A DNA stretch of 15,368 nt from Bacteroidales bacterium Bact_20 (GTDB lineage: Bacteria > Bacteroidota > Bacteroidia > Bacteroidales > DTU049), in NCBI GenBank assembly GCA_001603615.1, contig LUZL01000096.1, positions 1 through 15,368 of the forward strand. The letters run 5' to 3'. Below, in pieces: positions 7,705 to 14,829 of the stretch. Positions within the stretch are counted from its first letter, which is position 1. Every line of letters begins with the position of its first letter. The notes beneath the pieces were generated by a model, which saw nothing but the letters and a program-made list of their open reading frames with translations, was not told the DNA's origin and ran no database searches. The position numbers and the translations under genes were made by a program.

Positions 7705-8658
7705 ATGAAAAAATTTAATTTATTTTACCTTGTAATATTTATTATTTTATTAACATTAAGTGCTTGTAAGCAAAATAATAATGAGATTCTCACCTCCGAA
7801 TTTATATATGATGTATATATACTACCAGTAGAATATGATATGCCCTTTGTTAATTATTTAGGTCATAAAGATAGGCAAGAAGTTTTGGACTTTGTATATA
7901 AAGCTATTGAACAAGATAAAGTAACTGATAGTTTAGGAAACATAATTTCTTTAGATCAAATAAATAATAATTTAACATTAATAGATTCTACTTTTATCAA
8001 TAATCCAAAAAACAATTTTGAAAATTTCATTTTAAATTTATGGGATGTTATAAGATTTTATGAATCTTGGAATTATAATAAAAAAACAGGACAAATTTAT
8101 AAAACTGTTAAAAAAATTTCTTTTTTAAAAGCTGTTAAAGATTCTTTCATGATGCCAATTAAAAGTAAAAACATTTTTAGCATAGAACTAAACGAAGCTA
8201 CTAATAAATTAAAAATAGATTTCAATAAACCTATAGTTATATATGATGCTTGCATCATTCCTTTAGTTGAGAGTGCTTCACCATATTATCATCAGATATC
8301 ACTAAATGATAGACAAAAATATTTCAATGATTTATTTAATATTGTTAAAAATAATAAAATCCCAGTATTAGATTATTTTTATAATTCTATACCAAAAGAA
8401 AAAATTTCTGAATTATTCTATACTAGAGGTATAGAAGAAAATACAAATAGAGAGGTAAATATTCCTGTTTCCTTAGATGATATAGGAAGAATAAAATTTA
8501 TGGAACAATGGTACTGGGATAATACAAATATTTCTTTAAATAAATATGTTATCGGAGTAAACCCTGGTTTAAGGGTGATGCAGGAAGATGATTTGATCGG
8601 TTATTCTCCTTTATTTTGGACTATTTTTAATAAACAATTTATAGATGTCCTACGATAG
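7705..8658 (+). CDS. Lipoprotein with two GldN-like repeats
   Basis: A 317-residue predicted lipoprotein. A hydrophobic signal (residues 3-18) ends in the lipobox LSAC with C21 as the lipidated residue. The mature part looks internally duplicated: IYDVYILP at 34-41 parallels IYDACIIP at 179-186, KDRQEVLDFVYKAI parallels NDRQKYFNDLFNIV, and residues 116-144 align without gaps to 263-291 (I, F, E, W, K and V shared). The second copy, especially MEQWYWDNT...YVIGVNPGLRV...LIGYSPLFWTIF, resembles the C-terminal region of GldN/PorN, the periplasmic ring component of the type IX secretion and gliding machinery (EDWFFD...RIIGI.P...PLFWIYFPE, recalled from memory). Canonical GldN is not duplicated in this way and sits next to gldKLM, which is absent here. 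A paralog or accessory envelope protein is therefore more likely than GldN itself. The similarity is by eye only. Confidence 0.55.
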   Translation: MKKFNLFYLVIFIILLTLSACKQNNNEILTSEFIYDVYILPVEYDMPFVNYLGHKDRQEVLDFVYKAIEQDKVTDSLGNIISLDQINNNLTLIDSTFINNPKNNFENFILNLWDVIRFYESWNYNKKTGQIYKTVKKISFLKAVKDSFMMPIKSKNIFSIELNEATNKLKIDFNKPIVIYDACIIPLVESASPYYHQISLNDRQKYFNDLFNIVKNNKIPVLDYFYNSIPKEKISELFYTRGIEENTNREVNIPVSLDDIGRIKFMEQWYWDNTNISLNKYVIGVNPGLRVMQEDDLIGYSPLFWTIFNKQFIDVLR

Positions 8659-9568
8659 TAAATATTTTACTAATTGTAATATTTGTCCTAGACAGTGTAA
8701 TGCTAATAGATATGAGAGACGTGGCAGCTGCGCTGCTTCAGATGAATTAGAAGTATCATCTATTGTTATTCATAAAGGCGAAGAACCAGTAATTAGTGGT
8801 GAATATGGTATTTTAAATGTTTTTTTTTCTAATTGCAATCTTCGTTGCATTTATTGCCAAAATTACCAAATTAGTTTAAATAATCAATATTCTAAAAAAT
8901 ATATAGTGGATGAGCTGGTGAGTGAAATAAAAAAATTATTACCACTGGAGATTTATCACATTGGTTGGGTTACTCCTACACATTATGCTATATTTTTACC
9001 AGAGATTACTGAGAAATTGAGATCATGGAGACCAGAGCTAAAATTTGTTTATAATAGCTCTGGATATGATAAAGCCGCTATGATTAGACTACTAAAAAAT
9101 TATATAGATGTTTATCTACCAGATTTCAAATATGCTATTCCCGATATTGCTCAAAAATATTCTCATGCTAGAAATTACTCACAATATGCGTTGAGTGCTA
9201 TTAAAGAAATGATATATCAAAAAGGGACCAATTTAATATTAGATGATAATGGTCTTGCAGTTTCTGGAGTGATTATTAGACATTTAGTGCTACCTGGCAA
9301 TATAGAAAATTCATTGAAAGTACTTGATATTTTATATGATAATTTCGGCACCAATATTTGGCTATCATTAATGGCTCAATACACTCCTATTAAACAATTG
9401 ACACTACCACAAGAGCTGCAAGTTTCCCTTACAGAAAGTGATTATAACAAAGTAATAGATTATTTAGAAGAATTAGGATTTTATCGTGGATGGATCCAAG
9501 ATTTGGAAGCTATAGATGAATATATTCCTGATTTTGCTCATACAAGTAATCCATTTGATTGTAATTAA
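8645..9568 (+). CDS. PflX-like radical SAM protein (COG1313 type)
   Basis: A 307-residue radical SAM protein resembling the PflX group related to pyruvate formate-lyase activases. The N-terminus carries a four-cysteine motif (C11, C14, C18, C29). It is followed by the EEPVISG region (46-52) and the radical SAM cluster motif CNLRCIYC (C64, C68, C71), whose three cysteines bind the 4Fe-4S cluster that cleaves S-adenosylmethionine. The following QNYQIS is typical of the group. The extra N-terminal cysteines may bind a second metal or zinc site. The substrate of this group is not established, and no glycyl-radical enzyme gene is nearby, so activase function is unproven. The ATG overlaps the end of the GldN-like gene by 14 nt, suggesting translational coupling. 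The start is supported because the N-terminal cysteines begin at residue 11. Confidence 0.87.
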   Translation: MSYDSKYFTNCNICPRQCNANRYERRGSCAASDELEVSSIVIHKGEEPVISGEYGILNVFFSNCNLRCIYCQNYQISLNNQYSKKYIVDELVSEIKKLLPLEIYHIGWVTPTHYAIFLPEITEKLRSWRPELKFVYNSSGYDKAAMIRLLKNYIDVYLPDFKYAIPDIAQKYSHARNYSQYALSAIKEMIYQKGTNLILDDNGLAVSGVIIRHLVLPGNIENSLKVLDILYDNFGTNIWLSLMAQYTPIKQLTLPQELQVSLTESDYNKVIDYLEELGFYRGWIQDLEAIDEYIPDFAHTSNPFDCN

Positions 9569-9610
9569 ATAAAAATTATTTAATTTTACCTGATTAAATA
9601 ATGATAATAT

Positions 9611-10360
9611 ATGGTAAAAAATAAAAAAGTAATAGTTGTTTTACCAGCATATAATGCAGAAAAAACTTTAGAACAAACATTTAATGAGATACCTCACGAT
9701 ATAGTAGATGAAATCGTAATAGTAGATGATTGTAGTAATGATAACACCATAGAAGTAGCAAAGAAATTAGGGATAAAACATATAATAAAACATGAAAAAA
9801 ATAAAGGATATGGTGGTAATCAAAAAACATGTTATGACCATGCATTAGCAATAGGTGGAGATATAATAATCATGGTTCATCCCGATTATCAATACACACC
9901 ACTTTTGATTGAACCAATGGCATATGTTTTAGCTAATGGACTATATCCAGTGATATTCGGTTCACGTATTTTAGGGAGGGACGCACTGAAAGGGGGTATG
10001 CCTATGTATAAATATATTGCTAATCGTATTTTGACATTAATAGAAAATCTAATGCTTGGACAAAAACTTACAGAATATCACACAGGATACAGAGCATACA
10101 CTAGAGAAGTACTAGAAACTATCAATTATAAAGCTAATAGTGATGATTTTATTTTTGATAATCAAATCATCGCACAAATATTTAATGCTGGTTTTAGGAT
10201 AGCAGAGATTAGCTGCCCCACAAAATATTTTACTGAGGCATCTAGTATATCTTTTAAAAGAAGTGTGAAATATGGATTGGGAGTTTTAAAAATTTCTTTA
10301 CAATATAGATTAAATAAATGGAAACTGGTAAATTATAAATATTTAATACCACTTAAATAA
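9611..10360 (+). CDS. Family 2 glycosyltransferase (DPM/DPG synthase-like)
   Basis: A 249-residue soluble GT-A glycosyltransferase. It opens with the GT2 nucleotide-binding strand VIVVLPAYNAEKTL (7-20), followed by the acidic turn IVDDCSNDNT (37-46; D39, D40), KNKGYGGNQKT (63-73) and the metal-binding HPDYQY (90-95, D92). A later conserved region is TEYHTGYRAYTREVL. This layout is typical of dolichol- or undecaprenyl-phosphate sugar transferases and related envelope glycan enzymes. No C-terminal membrane helices are present, so it would be peripheral. Donor and acceptor cannot be told from sequence. The ATG at 9611 was chosen because an upstream ATG at 9601 is in another frame with an immediate stop. 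It lies 42 nt after the radical SAM gene and converges on the repeat-protein gene, with stops 11 nt apart. Confidence 0.88.
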   Translation: MVKNKKVIVVLPAYNAEKTLEQTFNEIPHDIVDEIVIVDDCSNDNTIEVAKKLGIKHIIKHEKNKGYGGNQKTCYDHALAIGGDIIIMVHPDYQYTPLLIEPMAYVLANGLYPVIFGSRILGRDALKGGMPMYKYIANRILTLIENLMLGQKLTEYHTGYRAYTREVLETINYKANSDDFIFDNQIIAQIFNAGFRIAEISCPTKYFTEASSISFKRSVKYGLGVLKISLQYRLNKWKLVNYKYLIPLK

Positions 10361-10371
10361 TTTTTTCATGC

Positions 10372-10710
10372 TTAATATAATAAATGCTTTTTTGCAGCAT
10401 TTACCCATTTAGCATCATATTTATAATTAGTAAAGTAAACTATCAAATCTGCATCATATTTATAGTCAGTAAAATATATAACCTTATTAGCATCATATTT
10501 ATATTCTGTGAAATACCATAATCCCTTATTCCCCTCTGCATCATATTTATAATCACATTTATAAACTATCAAATCTGCATCATATTTATAATTAGTAACA
10601 TATACTACGATATCTGCATCATATTTATAATTAGTTGAATAAATTACTTGAGAATCTAGAGAAAGAATAAAAAATAAAATAAATGAAATAAAAAATAATA
10701 TTTTTTTCAT
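10372..10710 (-). CDS. Small exported YKYDA-repeat protein (DUF6150-like)
   Basis: A 112-residue protein with a strong signal peptide (M1-KK, hydrophobic core to about residue 18, likely cut before Q21). The mature part is made of six copies of a 13-residue unit of the form YKYDADlivYfTn; the third copy has three extra residues (EGNKGLW). The ending KWVNAAKKHLLY is a non-repeat cap. This pattern matches the Bacteroidota repeat family I know as DUF6150, where the unit is usually YKSDAD; here the serine is replaced by tyrosine in every copy. The function of the family is unknown. Aromatic residues alternating with Asp suggest a beta-stranded, possibly stacked fold. The gene is on the minus strand, divergent from the mannose-1-phosphate guanylyltransferase gene. 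An 8-bp inverted repeat (TAAATGCT/AGCATTTA, 10381-10403) lies in its last codons and could act as a hairpin for either convergent transcript. Confidence 0.82.
   Translation of the reverse strand: MKKILFFISFILFFILSLDSQVIYSTNYKYDADIVVYVTNYKYDADLIVYKCDYKYDAEGNKGLWYFTEYKYDANKVIYFTDYKYDADLIVYFTNYKYDAKWVNAAKKHLLY
10412..10629 (-). repeat. Six tandem 39-nt coding repeats
   Basis: On the plus strand the core GCATCATATTTATA (fifth base from the end varies little) begins at 10412, 10451, 10490, 10538, 10577 and 10616, with spacings of 39, 39, 48, 39 and 39 nt. These are the DNA copies of the 13-residue protein unit, and the 48-nt step contains the three-residue insert. Copies at 10451 and 10577 are also alike in their flanks (ATCAAATCTGCATCATATTT), which points to recent duplication within the gene. 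Confidence 0.9.
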
Positions 10711-10722
10711 AGAAAATTTTTA

Positions 10723-10730
10723 TAAAATTA
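10723..10730 (-). promoter_or_regulatory. Possible -7 box (TAATTTTA) for the repeat protein
   Basis: On the minus strand, TAATTTTA (one base off TAnnTTTG) lies 12 nt before the ATG, the same distance as the better boxes in this window. No TTTG occurs 19-21 nt further upstream. Confidence 0.3.
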
Positions 10731-10856
10731 TATCAAAAATTGAGCCATAATGATATATTAATTTAAAAAAACATATCATGCAATAGTTAATTTATTAAGA
10801 GTATGCTAAAAAATAATAATAAATCTTTATTTTTTAAAAATAATAGCAAAAATGAG

Positions 10857-10864
10857 TATATTTG
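10857..10864 (+). promoter_or_regulatory. -7 box (TATATTTG) for mannose-1-phosphate guanylyltransferase
   Basis: TATATTTG fits TAnnTTTG and lies 12 nt before the ATG at 10877. The region 21-24 nt upstream is a T-run (10831-10835) rather than TTTG. The stretch TTTGTAAAAAAATATT directly before the start is the same as that before the gene at 1816, where a complete promoter is present. Confidence 0.5.
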
Positions 10865-10876
10865 TAAAAAAATATT

Positions 10877-11959
10877 ATGAGGGAAAATGTATATTGCGTT
10901 ATCATGTCTGGTGGTACAGGTGTACGCTTTTGGCCTATGAGCAGAGAAAATAAACCCAAACAATTTCTAGATATTTTATTAACGGGGCAGACACTAATAC
11001 AAAATACATACAATAGATATATTAAAGTAGTTAAAAAAGAGAATATACGATTTGTACTTTCTAGGATTCATGTAAATCTATTAAAAGAACAAATACCAGA
11101 TATAACAGATGAACAGATAATAATAGAGCCTGATAGGAGAAATACGGCACCAGCAATAGCATATGCTTCAGCAAAGATTTATAAAGACGATCCTAATGCA
11201 ATATTAATATTTGCTCCTTCAGATCACTTAATTGAGGATGAAGATGCTTTTAGAGAAGTAATAAATCAAGCGATAGAATATGTAAAAGAAAATGATGTCT
11301 TGATGACCTTGGGAATTAAACCCACTCGCCCTGATACTGGCTTTGGTTATATACAATTTATTCCTAAAAAAGGACAAAAAATATGTAAAGTGAAAACTTT
11401 CACCGAGAAGCCTGCAATAGAATTAGCAAGAACATTTATTAGAAGTGGTGACTTCCTCTGGAATGCTGGTATTTTTGTATGGAAAGCTAAAACAATAATA
11501 GACGCTTTCAAAGAATATGAACCAGATATTTATAATGCATTTATGAGTGATTTGTCATGGTATAACACTGATAGTGAACAACAACAAATAGAAAAAATTT
11601 ATTCAAATATCAAAAAAATATCTGTAGATTATGCTATTATGGAAAAAGCAAATAATGTATACACTATAATTTCTGAATTTCCATGGAATGATTTAGGTAC
11701 CTGGGCATCTCTGCATGAAAAGCGTCCTAGAGATGAAAATAATAATAGCATAATTGGCAAAAATGTAATGATTTATAATACTGAGGATTGTTTAATACAA
11801 ATGCCTTTAAATAAAAAACTTGTTGTTATTGAAGGATTAAAAAATTTCATAGTTGTAGAAAATGATGATATGCTATTGATAATAAATAAAGATGATGAAC
11901 AATATCTTAGAAATATTGTACAAGATATACTGATCGAAAAAGGTAGTGAATATATTTGA
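10877..11959 (+). CDS. manC: Mannose-1-phosphate guanylyltransferase
   Basis: This enzyme makes GDP-mannose from mannose 1-phosphate and GTP, supplying mannose, fucose and related units for surface glycans. The nucleotidyltransferase signature GGTGVRFWPMSR (12-23) is followed by KPKQFLDI (26-33), whose lysines contact the substrate. PSDH (114-117) carries the metal-binding Asp. TFTEKPA (174-180), FLWNAGIFVW (193-202) and a late FPWNDLGTW are all characteristic of GDP-mannose enzymes rather than glucose or UDP-sugar ones. The 360-residue length matches the single-function form; the C-terminal cupin phosphomannose isomerase domain of bifunctional ManC/AlgA enzymes is absent. The ATG is preceded by a very short A-rich leader. 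The nearest glycan gene on this strand is the GT2 gene, but the repeat-protein gene interrupts them, so it probably has its own promoter. Confidence 0.93.
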   Translation: MRENVYCVIMSGGTGVRFWPMSRENKPKQFLDILLTGQTLIQNTYNRYIKVVKKENIRFVLSRIHVNLLKEQIPDITDEQIIIEPDRRNTAPAIAYASAKIYKDDPNAILIFAPSDHLIEDEDAFREVINQAIEYVKENDVLMTLGIKPTRPDTGFGYIQFIPKKGQKICKVKTFTEKPAIELARTFIRSGDFLWNAGIFVWKAKTIIDAFKEYEPDIYNAFMSDLSWYNTDSEQQQIEKIYSNIKKISVDYAIMEKANNVYTIISEFPWNDLGTWASLHEKRPRDENNNSIIGKNVMIYNTEDCLIQMPLNKKLVVIEGLKNFIVVENDDMLLIINKDDEQYLRNIVQDILIEKGSEYI

Positions 11960-12002
11960 TGCTAAGAATATATCAATAGTTATTTAAATTAAACTTAATT
12001 TT

Positions 12003-12782
12003 ATGACTAGACAGCAAGCACTCCAAATACTATCTTTACCTAATAATGCTACTGAAAATGAAATAAAAAAACGTTACAAAGAATTAGCTAAACTCTATCA
12101 TCCTGATAGTAATACCGAACAGAGTAATTCTGATAAATTTATTGTAATCACAGAAGCATATTTGTACTTAATTAATAATAAAACTAATAATATATCTCAT
12201 AATAATGAAAATTTGTATAAAAAACAAGCATATGAATATGCAAAAATGAGATATGAAGAATTTAAAAAACAAGAAGAAGAATTAAACAATATACCTACTA
12301 GTAAAATACTCTATCCTTCATGGATAAATGTATTATTTTTTATTTTGAGTATAGTATTTATGTTAGATTACTACCTACCAAAACAATGGTATGAATGTAA
12401 GGACGCATATATCATAGAGCCACAAAACGAAGAAGAAGACTATATGATAAAAGCCTGTAAATATAATATATTAGCTGAAAGATTATCTCTAATGGATATT
12501 TACTTATTAGAAAAAAATGGTATAATATATTTAAAAAAAACAAAGATACTAGGAGTAATTTTTAGCTATGCAATAGATCCTGAAGTAAAAGTATATAATG
12601 TAACTACGAATAGATATATCACATATCCTAGTCTATGGCTTTCATTAATATTTTCAGGAATAGTATTATTTTTACCACTTAAAAATATTCAACAAAAATT
12701 ATTGGTAAAATTTTTATCATTAGTTTTTATGTTAAGCTTTTTATTACCTTTTATAGCTATAGGATTTGCTTTAATTGTATAA
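12003..12782 (+). CDS. Membrane J-domain protein
   Basis: The first 58 or so residues form a J domain: helix I (RQQALQILSL), the basic helix II KKRYKELAKLY (22-32), the HPD motif (H33-P34-D35) that stimulates DnaK ATPase, then helix III (KFIVITEAYLYL). A charged helical linker (about 72-95) leads to three hydrophobic segments at about 108-125, 208-226 and 236-258, with a 80-residue loop between the first two. There is no Gly/Phe-rich or zinc-finger region, so it is not DnaJ itself but a membrane-tethered co-chaperone that would recruit DnaK to the inner membrane. The client is unknown. It starts 43 nt after manC and may be cotranscribed. No recognised domain occurs in the C-terminal part. Confidence 0.85.
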   Translation: MTRQQALQILSLPNNATENEIKKRYKELAKLYHPDSNTEQSNSDKFIVITEAYLYLINNKTNNISHNNENLYKKQAYEYAKMRYEEFKKQEEELNNIPTSKILYPSWINVLFFILSIVFMLDYYLPKQWYECKDAYIIEPQNEEEDYMIKACKYNILAERLSLMDIYLLEKNGIIYLKKTKILGVIFSYAIDPEVKVYNVTTNRYITYPSLWLSLIFSGIVLFLPLKNIQQKLLVKFLSLVFMLSFLLPFIAIGFALIV

Positions 12783-12823
12783 TTCTTATGAAAATATTGT
12801 TTAAGGGAAATAATAGAATGAAA

Positions 12824-12845
12824 CATTATTGTTTAACTTTCCATG
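12824..12845 (+). repeat. Left inverted repeat of the insertion element
   Basis: CATTATTGTTTAACTTTCCATG (split here as CATTATTG, TTTAACTTT, CCATG) pairs with the complement of 13879-13900 at 19 of 22 positions. It lies just beyond the transposase stop codon. A small palindrome, AAACATTATTGTTT at 12821-12834, overlaps it. Confidence 0.6.
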
Positions 12846-12849
12846 ATAT

Positions 12850-13881
12850 CTAATATTTCAGTTTTATCAACTTAAAATACCGCTTCCATGCCCATCTATC
12901 ATGCGATGATAAATTTAGTAATCTTCCAACATCAGACACCACCTCATCTTTCAGATACTTATTCATCACCATAAACCACATCAAGTAGTTCTGAAGGTAC
13001 TTAGTAGCTACTCCTCTGAATCTGCTCATCCAAATAAGGAGATTTTTAATCTTTTTCTCTGCTACTTGTGTGCTATATACTGCTAATCCCTTTGTATGCT
13101 TTCTTACTAAAACTTTTTTACTTTTAGATTTCATCACTGCCTTTTTGAACTCTTCATTAGGTTTGATACAGATGGTATTTTTTTCTGACACTCTATGCTT
13201 CAATTCATTTTTTAATTGTTCGTTTAATACTCTATGCTCACCTGTATGTTTGAAAAGTAAATTACCTTCTCTATCTGTCATCACTAGCACTGCTACATTA
13301 GGATGTATAGTTTTCATAGCTTGCTCTTTCTCTTCTAAACTTTTGAACCTTCGTCCTTTCTCTGAATATTCCATTAATAGCTCATCTGCTTCAGTAATTC
13401 CAGAGAAAGTAATGCCACCTTCAAATCCTTGGATAGCAGATAGAATTCTATGTCGCCATTTGAAACTAGTTGGTAAACTGATACCTACTTCTTTAGCACA
13501 AGCTCTGAGACTTTTTCCTTCTAGCATACATTTTAGATAATCAAGCATCAGATAATATTTATGTGAGTAATAAACAATAGACTTAGCAGTCTCTCTGAAT
13601 CTATACTTACAACTTTTACACTGATAGACTTGCCTGCCATCACTAATACCAGCTTTAGCTACATGCTCATAGTCGCATCTAGGACAGATAGGAGCAGTAG
13701 ATAAAATCTTAATTCTTTGATAATCTAGAGCTGTCAACTTATTTTCTGTAAGAAATTCGTAGAGATTATCTAAAAATTCGCGTTTGCCTTCTTTGGTTAG
13801 AGTCAGCATTTCTGCTATGACTTCGGATGAATATTCCATAACTTTTTTAATTTTTTCAAAAGTAGTTAAAATATTTAACAT
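12850..13881 (-). CDS. IS1595-family (ISXO2-like) transposase, catalytic triad apparently altered
   Basis: The protein has 343 residues. An N-terminal zinc ribbon (C66, C69, C88, C91; CPRC...YQCKSC) is followed by a helix-turn-helix-like segment (SLRACAKEVGISLPTSFKWRHR, 124-144) and an RNase H-fold core. The family hallmark FRGVATKYLQNYL is at 288-300. The first catalytic Asp is clear in TEADELL (D166). The second Asp, normally in a C-S-D-like strand end, appears to be K240 (NTICIKPN), and the third position, usually Asn in this family, appears to be E275 (QVAEKK). This alignment is from memory. If right, the protein would be inactive or unusual despite an intact frame. ATG at 13881 lies inside the right inverted repeat; a second Met at residue 15 is an alternative start. 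Confidence 0.88.
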   Translation of the reverse strand: MLNILTTFEKIKKVMEYSSEVIAEMLTLTKEGKREFLDNLYEFLTENKLTALDYQRIKILSTAPICPRCDYEHVAKAGISDGRQVYQCKSCKYRFRETAKSIVYYSHKYYLMLDYLKCMLEGKSLRACAKEVGISLPTSFKWRHRILSAIQGFEGGITFSGITEADELLMEYSEKGRRFKSLEEKEQAMKTIHPNVAVLVMTDREGNLLFKHTGEHRVLNEQLKNELKHRVSEKNTICIKPNEEFKKAVMKSKSKKVLVRKHTKGLAVYSTQVAEKKIKNLLIWMSRFRGVATKYLQNYLMWFMVMNKYLKDEVVSDVGRLLNLSSHDRWAWKRYFKLIKLKY

Positions 13882-13900
13882 GAAAAGTTAAACATAAATG
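13879..13900 (+). repeat. Right inverted repeat of the insertion element
   Basis: Complementary to 12824-12845 at 19 of 22 positions. It contains the transposase ATG (13879-13881 on the minus strand) and part of its -7 box. Confidence 0.6.
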
Positions 13901-13925
13901 TATAATTTTAAAAATTCATTACAAA
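13895..13925 (-). promoter_or_regulatory. Promoter of the transposase gene
   Basis: On the minus strand, TTTG (13925-13922) is followed after exactly 19 nt by TACATTTA (13902-13895), one base off the TAnnTTTG box. The ATG is 13 nt further on. The -7 box overlaps the right inverted repeat, a usual arrangement for insertion sequences, and the -33 box lies outside it, so expression may depend on the insertion site. Confidence 0.45.
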
Positions 13926-14104
13926 AACTTGTTAATTTTTTAAAATATCCCATAATTTAATTCTCTCAATCATTATTAAATAAACGTTTATTTTATTTAT
14001 TCAAAATATTAATATATTGAATACGATTTTCTAACTTTTTACTTTAATATTGTCTATGCCCTATAGTCAATTTTTGCTAGATCATATATATTGATTACGA
14101 AGTA
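13926..14104. other. AT-rich spacer without recognisable gene
   Basis: This stretch between the insertion element and the adhesin remnant is very AT-rich with stops in all frames. The frame of the remnant can be followed back to about 14081 (IIYIDYEV) but without recognisable motifs. I see no RNA gene or clear terminator here. Confidence 0.5.
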
Positions 14105-14825
14105 TTTGGTGAGGTATTATCACCTGAATAAAATATGAGTTTAACATTTTGCGATACAGTTAGAATATATTTTTATTATCAATTAATGATTAATATAGAA
14201 AAAGATATTAGTTTTAATTGTGAGGGAGAATGTAATTTTAGTATAATTCCTTTAGAGAATAAAGAGTAGCCTCCATATTAATTTTTTTGGACATATTAAG
14301 GAAATTAAGTTACCAATGATTCTATTTTTTATGTATATGATGATGGGAATTATTTACTTGAAGTTAGAAATTATACATAGTTTTCTTGTTTTTTTCTAGT
14401 TAGTATTATTGTTGAGTTTGCTCCATTACCTAATATTACAGTCACAGCGAATCCATCAGAGATTTGTATAGAAGAAAGATCAGAACTGATGGAGAGTTAA
14501 GAAATCACTGTAAAAAGCTTCAACTGAACAATTTATTGAATTATAGTTAATTTTATTTCTACCCTTAATTGACAACTATAGAAGATCCAATTATTTTTTG
14601 TCAGAAATTTTTTTCTTAGAGTTTCTTAATGTTAATTATTATTTGTCATTTAGTAATGATAATAGCTTAGAAAAGTTTTCATCTATTCAGAAATATTTGG
14701 AATTAGGCAGCTATCGCTGTATATTATTTGCGTTGGATGATAATACTGCAGGAGCACAAATAGTAATTAAAGAAATTTATGATATAAAAATGCTATATGT
14801 GGGAAAAGTTTTAGTTTTGTATTAA
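14105..14825 (+). pseudogene. Decayed Ig/PKD-repeat surface adhesin
   Basis: In one frame from 14105 to about 14515 the translation reads as degraded adhesin repeats interrupted by eight stops: FGEVLSPE*NMSLTFCDTVR, then INIEKDISFNCEGECNFS, DSIFYVYDDGNYLLEVRN, and EFAPLPNITVTANPSEICI (14414-14472). These match the style of Ig-like/PKD repeats in Bacteroidota type IX-secreted surface proteins (DDGxYxLxVxN, PNITVTANPSEICxGE). From 14598 a different frame is open to 14825 (TTG-started, 75 residues) and holds another PKD-like piece, LELGSYRCILFALDDNTAGAQIVIKEI. That implies a frameshift or deletion between the pieces, so the short open frame is not a gene of its own. Multiple stops mean an old inactivation. 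No 5' end or signal peptide is found; the insertion element upstream may have removed it. The domain naming is by eye. Confidence 0.65.
14812..14819 (+). promoter_or_regulatory. -7 box (TAGTTTTG) for rnhB
   Basis: TAGTTTTG fits TAnnTTTG and lies 10 nt before the ATG at 14830, inside the end of the adhesin remnant. No TTTG occurs at 19-21 nt upstream. Confidence 0.4.
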
Positions 14826-14829
14826 TTTT

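Larger units (their letters stand above)
12824..13900 (-). mobile_element. IS1595-like insertion element with imperfect inverted ends
   Basis: The transposase gene is flanked by an imperfect 22-bp inverted repeat. The left copy is at 12824-12845 and the right copy at 13879-13900; they match at 19 of 22 positions, with the shared core GTTTAACTTT. Similarity may extend about 10 bp further outward (to 12814 and 13910; 7 of 10 match). I could not find the 8-bp target duplication expected for this family, so exact ends are uncertain. The right repeat includes the start codon and overlaps a promoter-like sequence, so it might instead be regulatory. The element sits between the J-domain gene and an adhesin pseudogene. 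Confidence 0.6.

Noticed and set aside
7705..8658. Canonical gldN gene of a type IX secretion operon
   Set aside because: No gldK, gldL or gldM is adjacent, and the lipobox and internal duplication do not fit ordinary GldN.
10381..10403. Bidirectional terminator hairpin
   Set aside because: The 8-bp stem is real but lies within coding sequence and is not followed by a T-run on either strand, so it is mentioned only as a possibility.
10412..10629. CRISPR-like array from regularly spaced GCATCATATTTATA
   Set aside because: The 39-nt period is a multiple of three, lies inside an open frame with a signal peptide, and the intervening parts are similar too, so these are protein-coding repeats.
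13070..13540. 156-residue open frame opposite the transposase
   Set aside because: It is fully antisense to a well-supported transposase, low in domain features, and explained as a shadow of its codon usage.
14598..14825. Stand-alone 75-residue gene with TTG start
   Set aside because: Its sequence looks like an internal PKD-type repeat fragment and continues, in another frame, the decayed adhesin just upstream.
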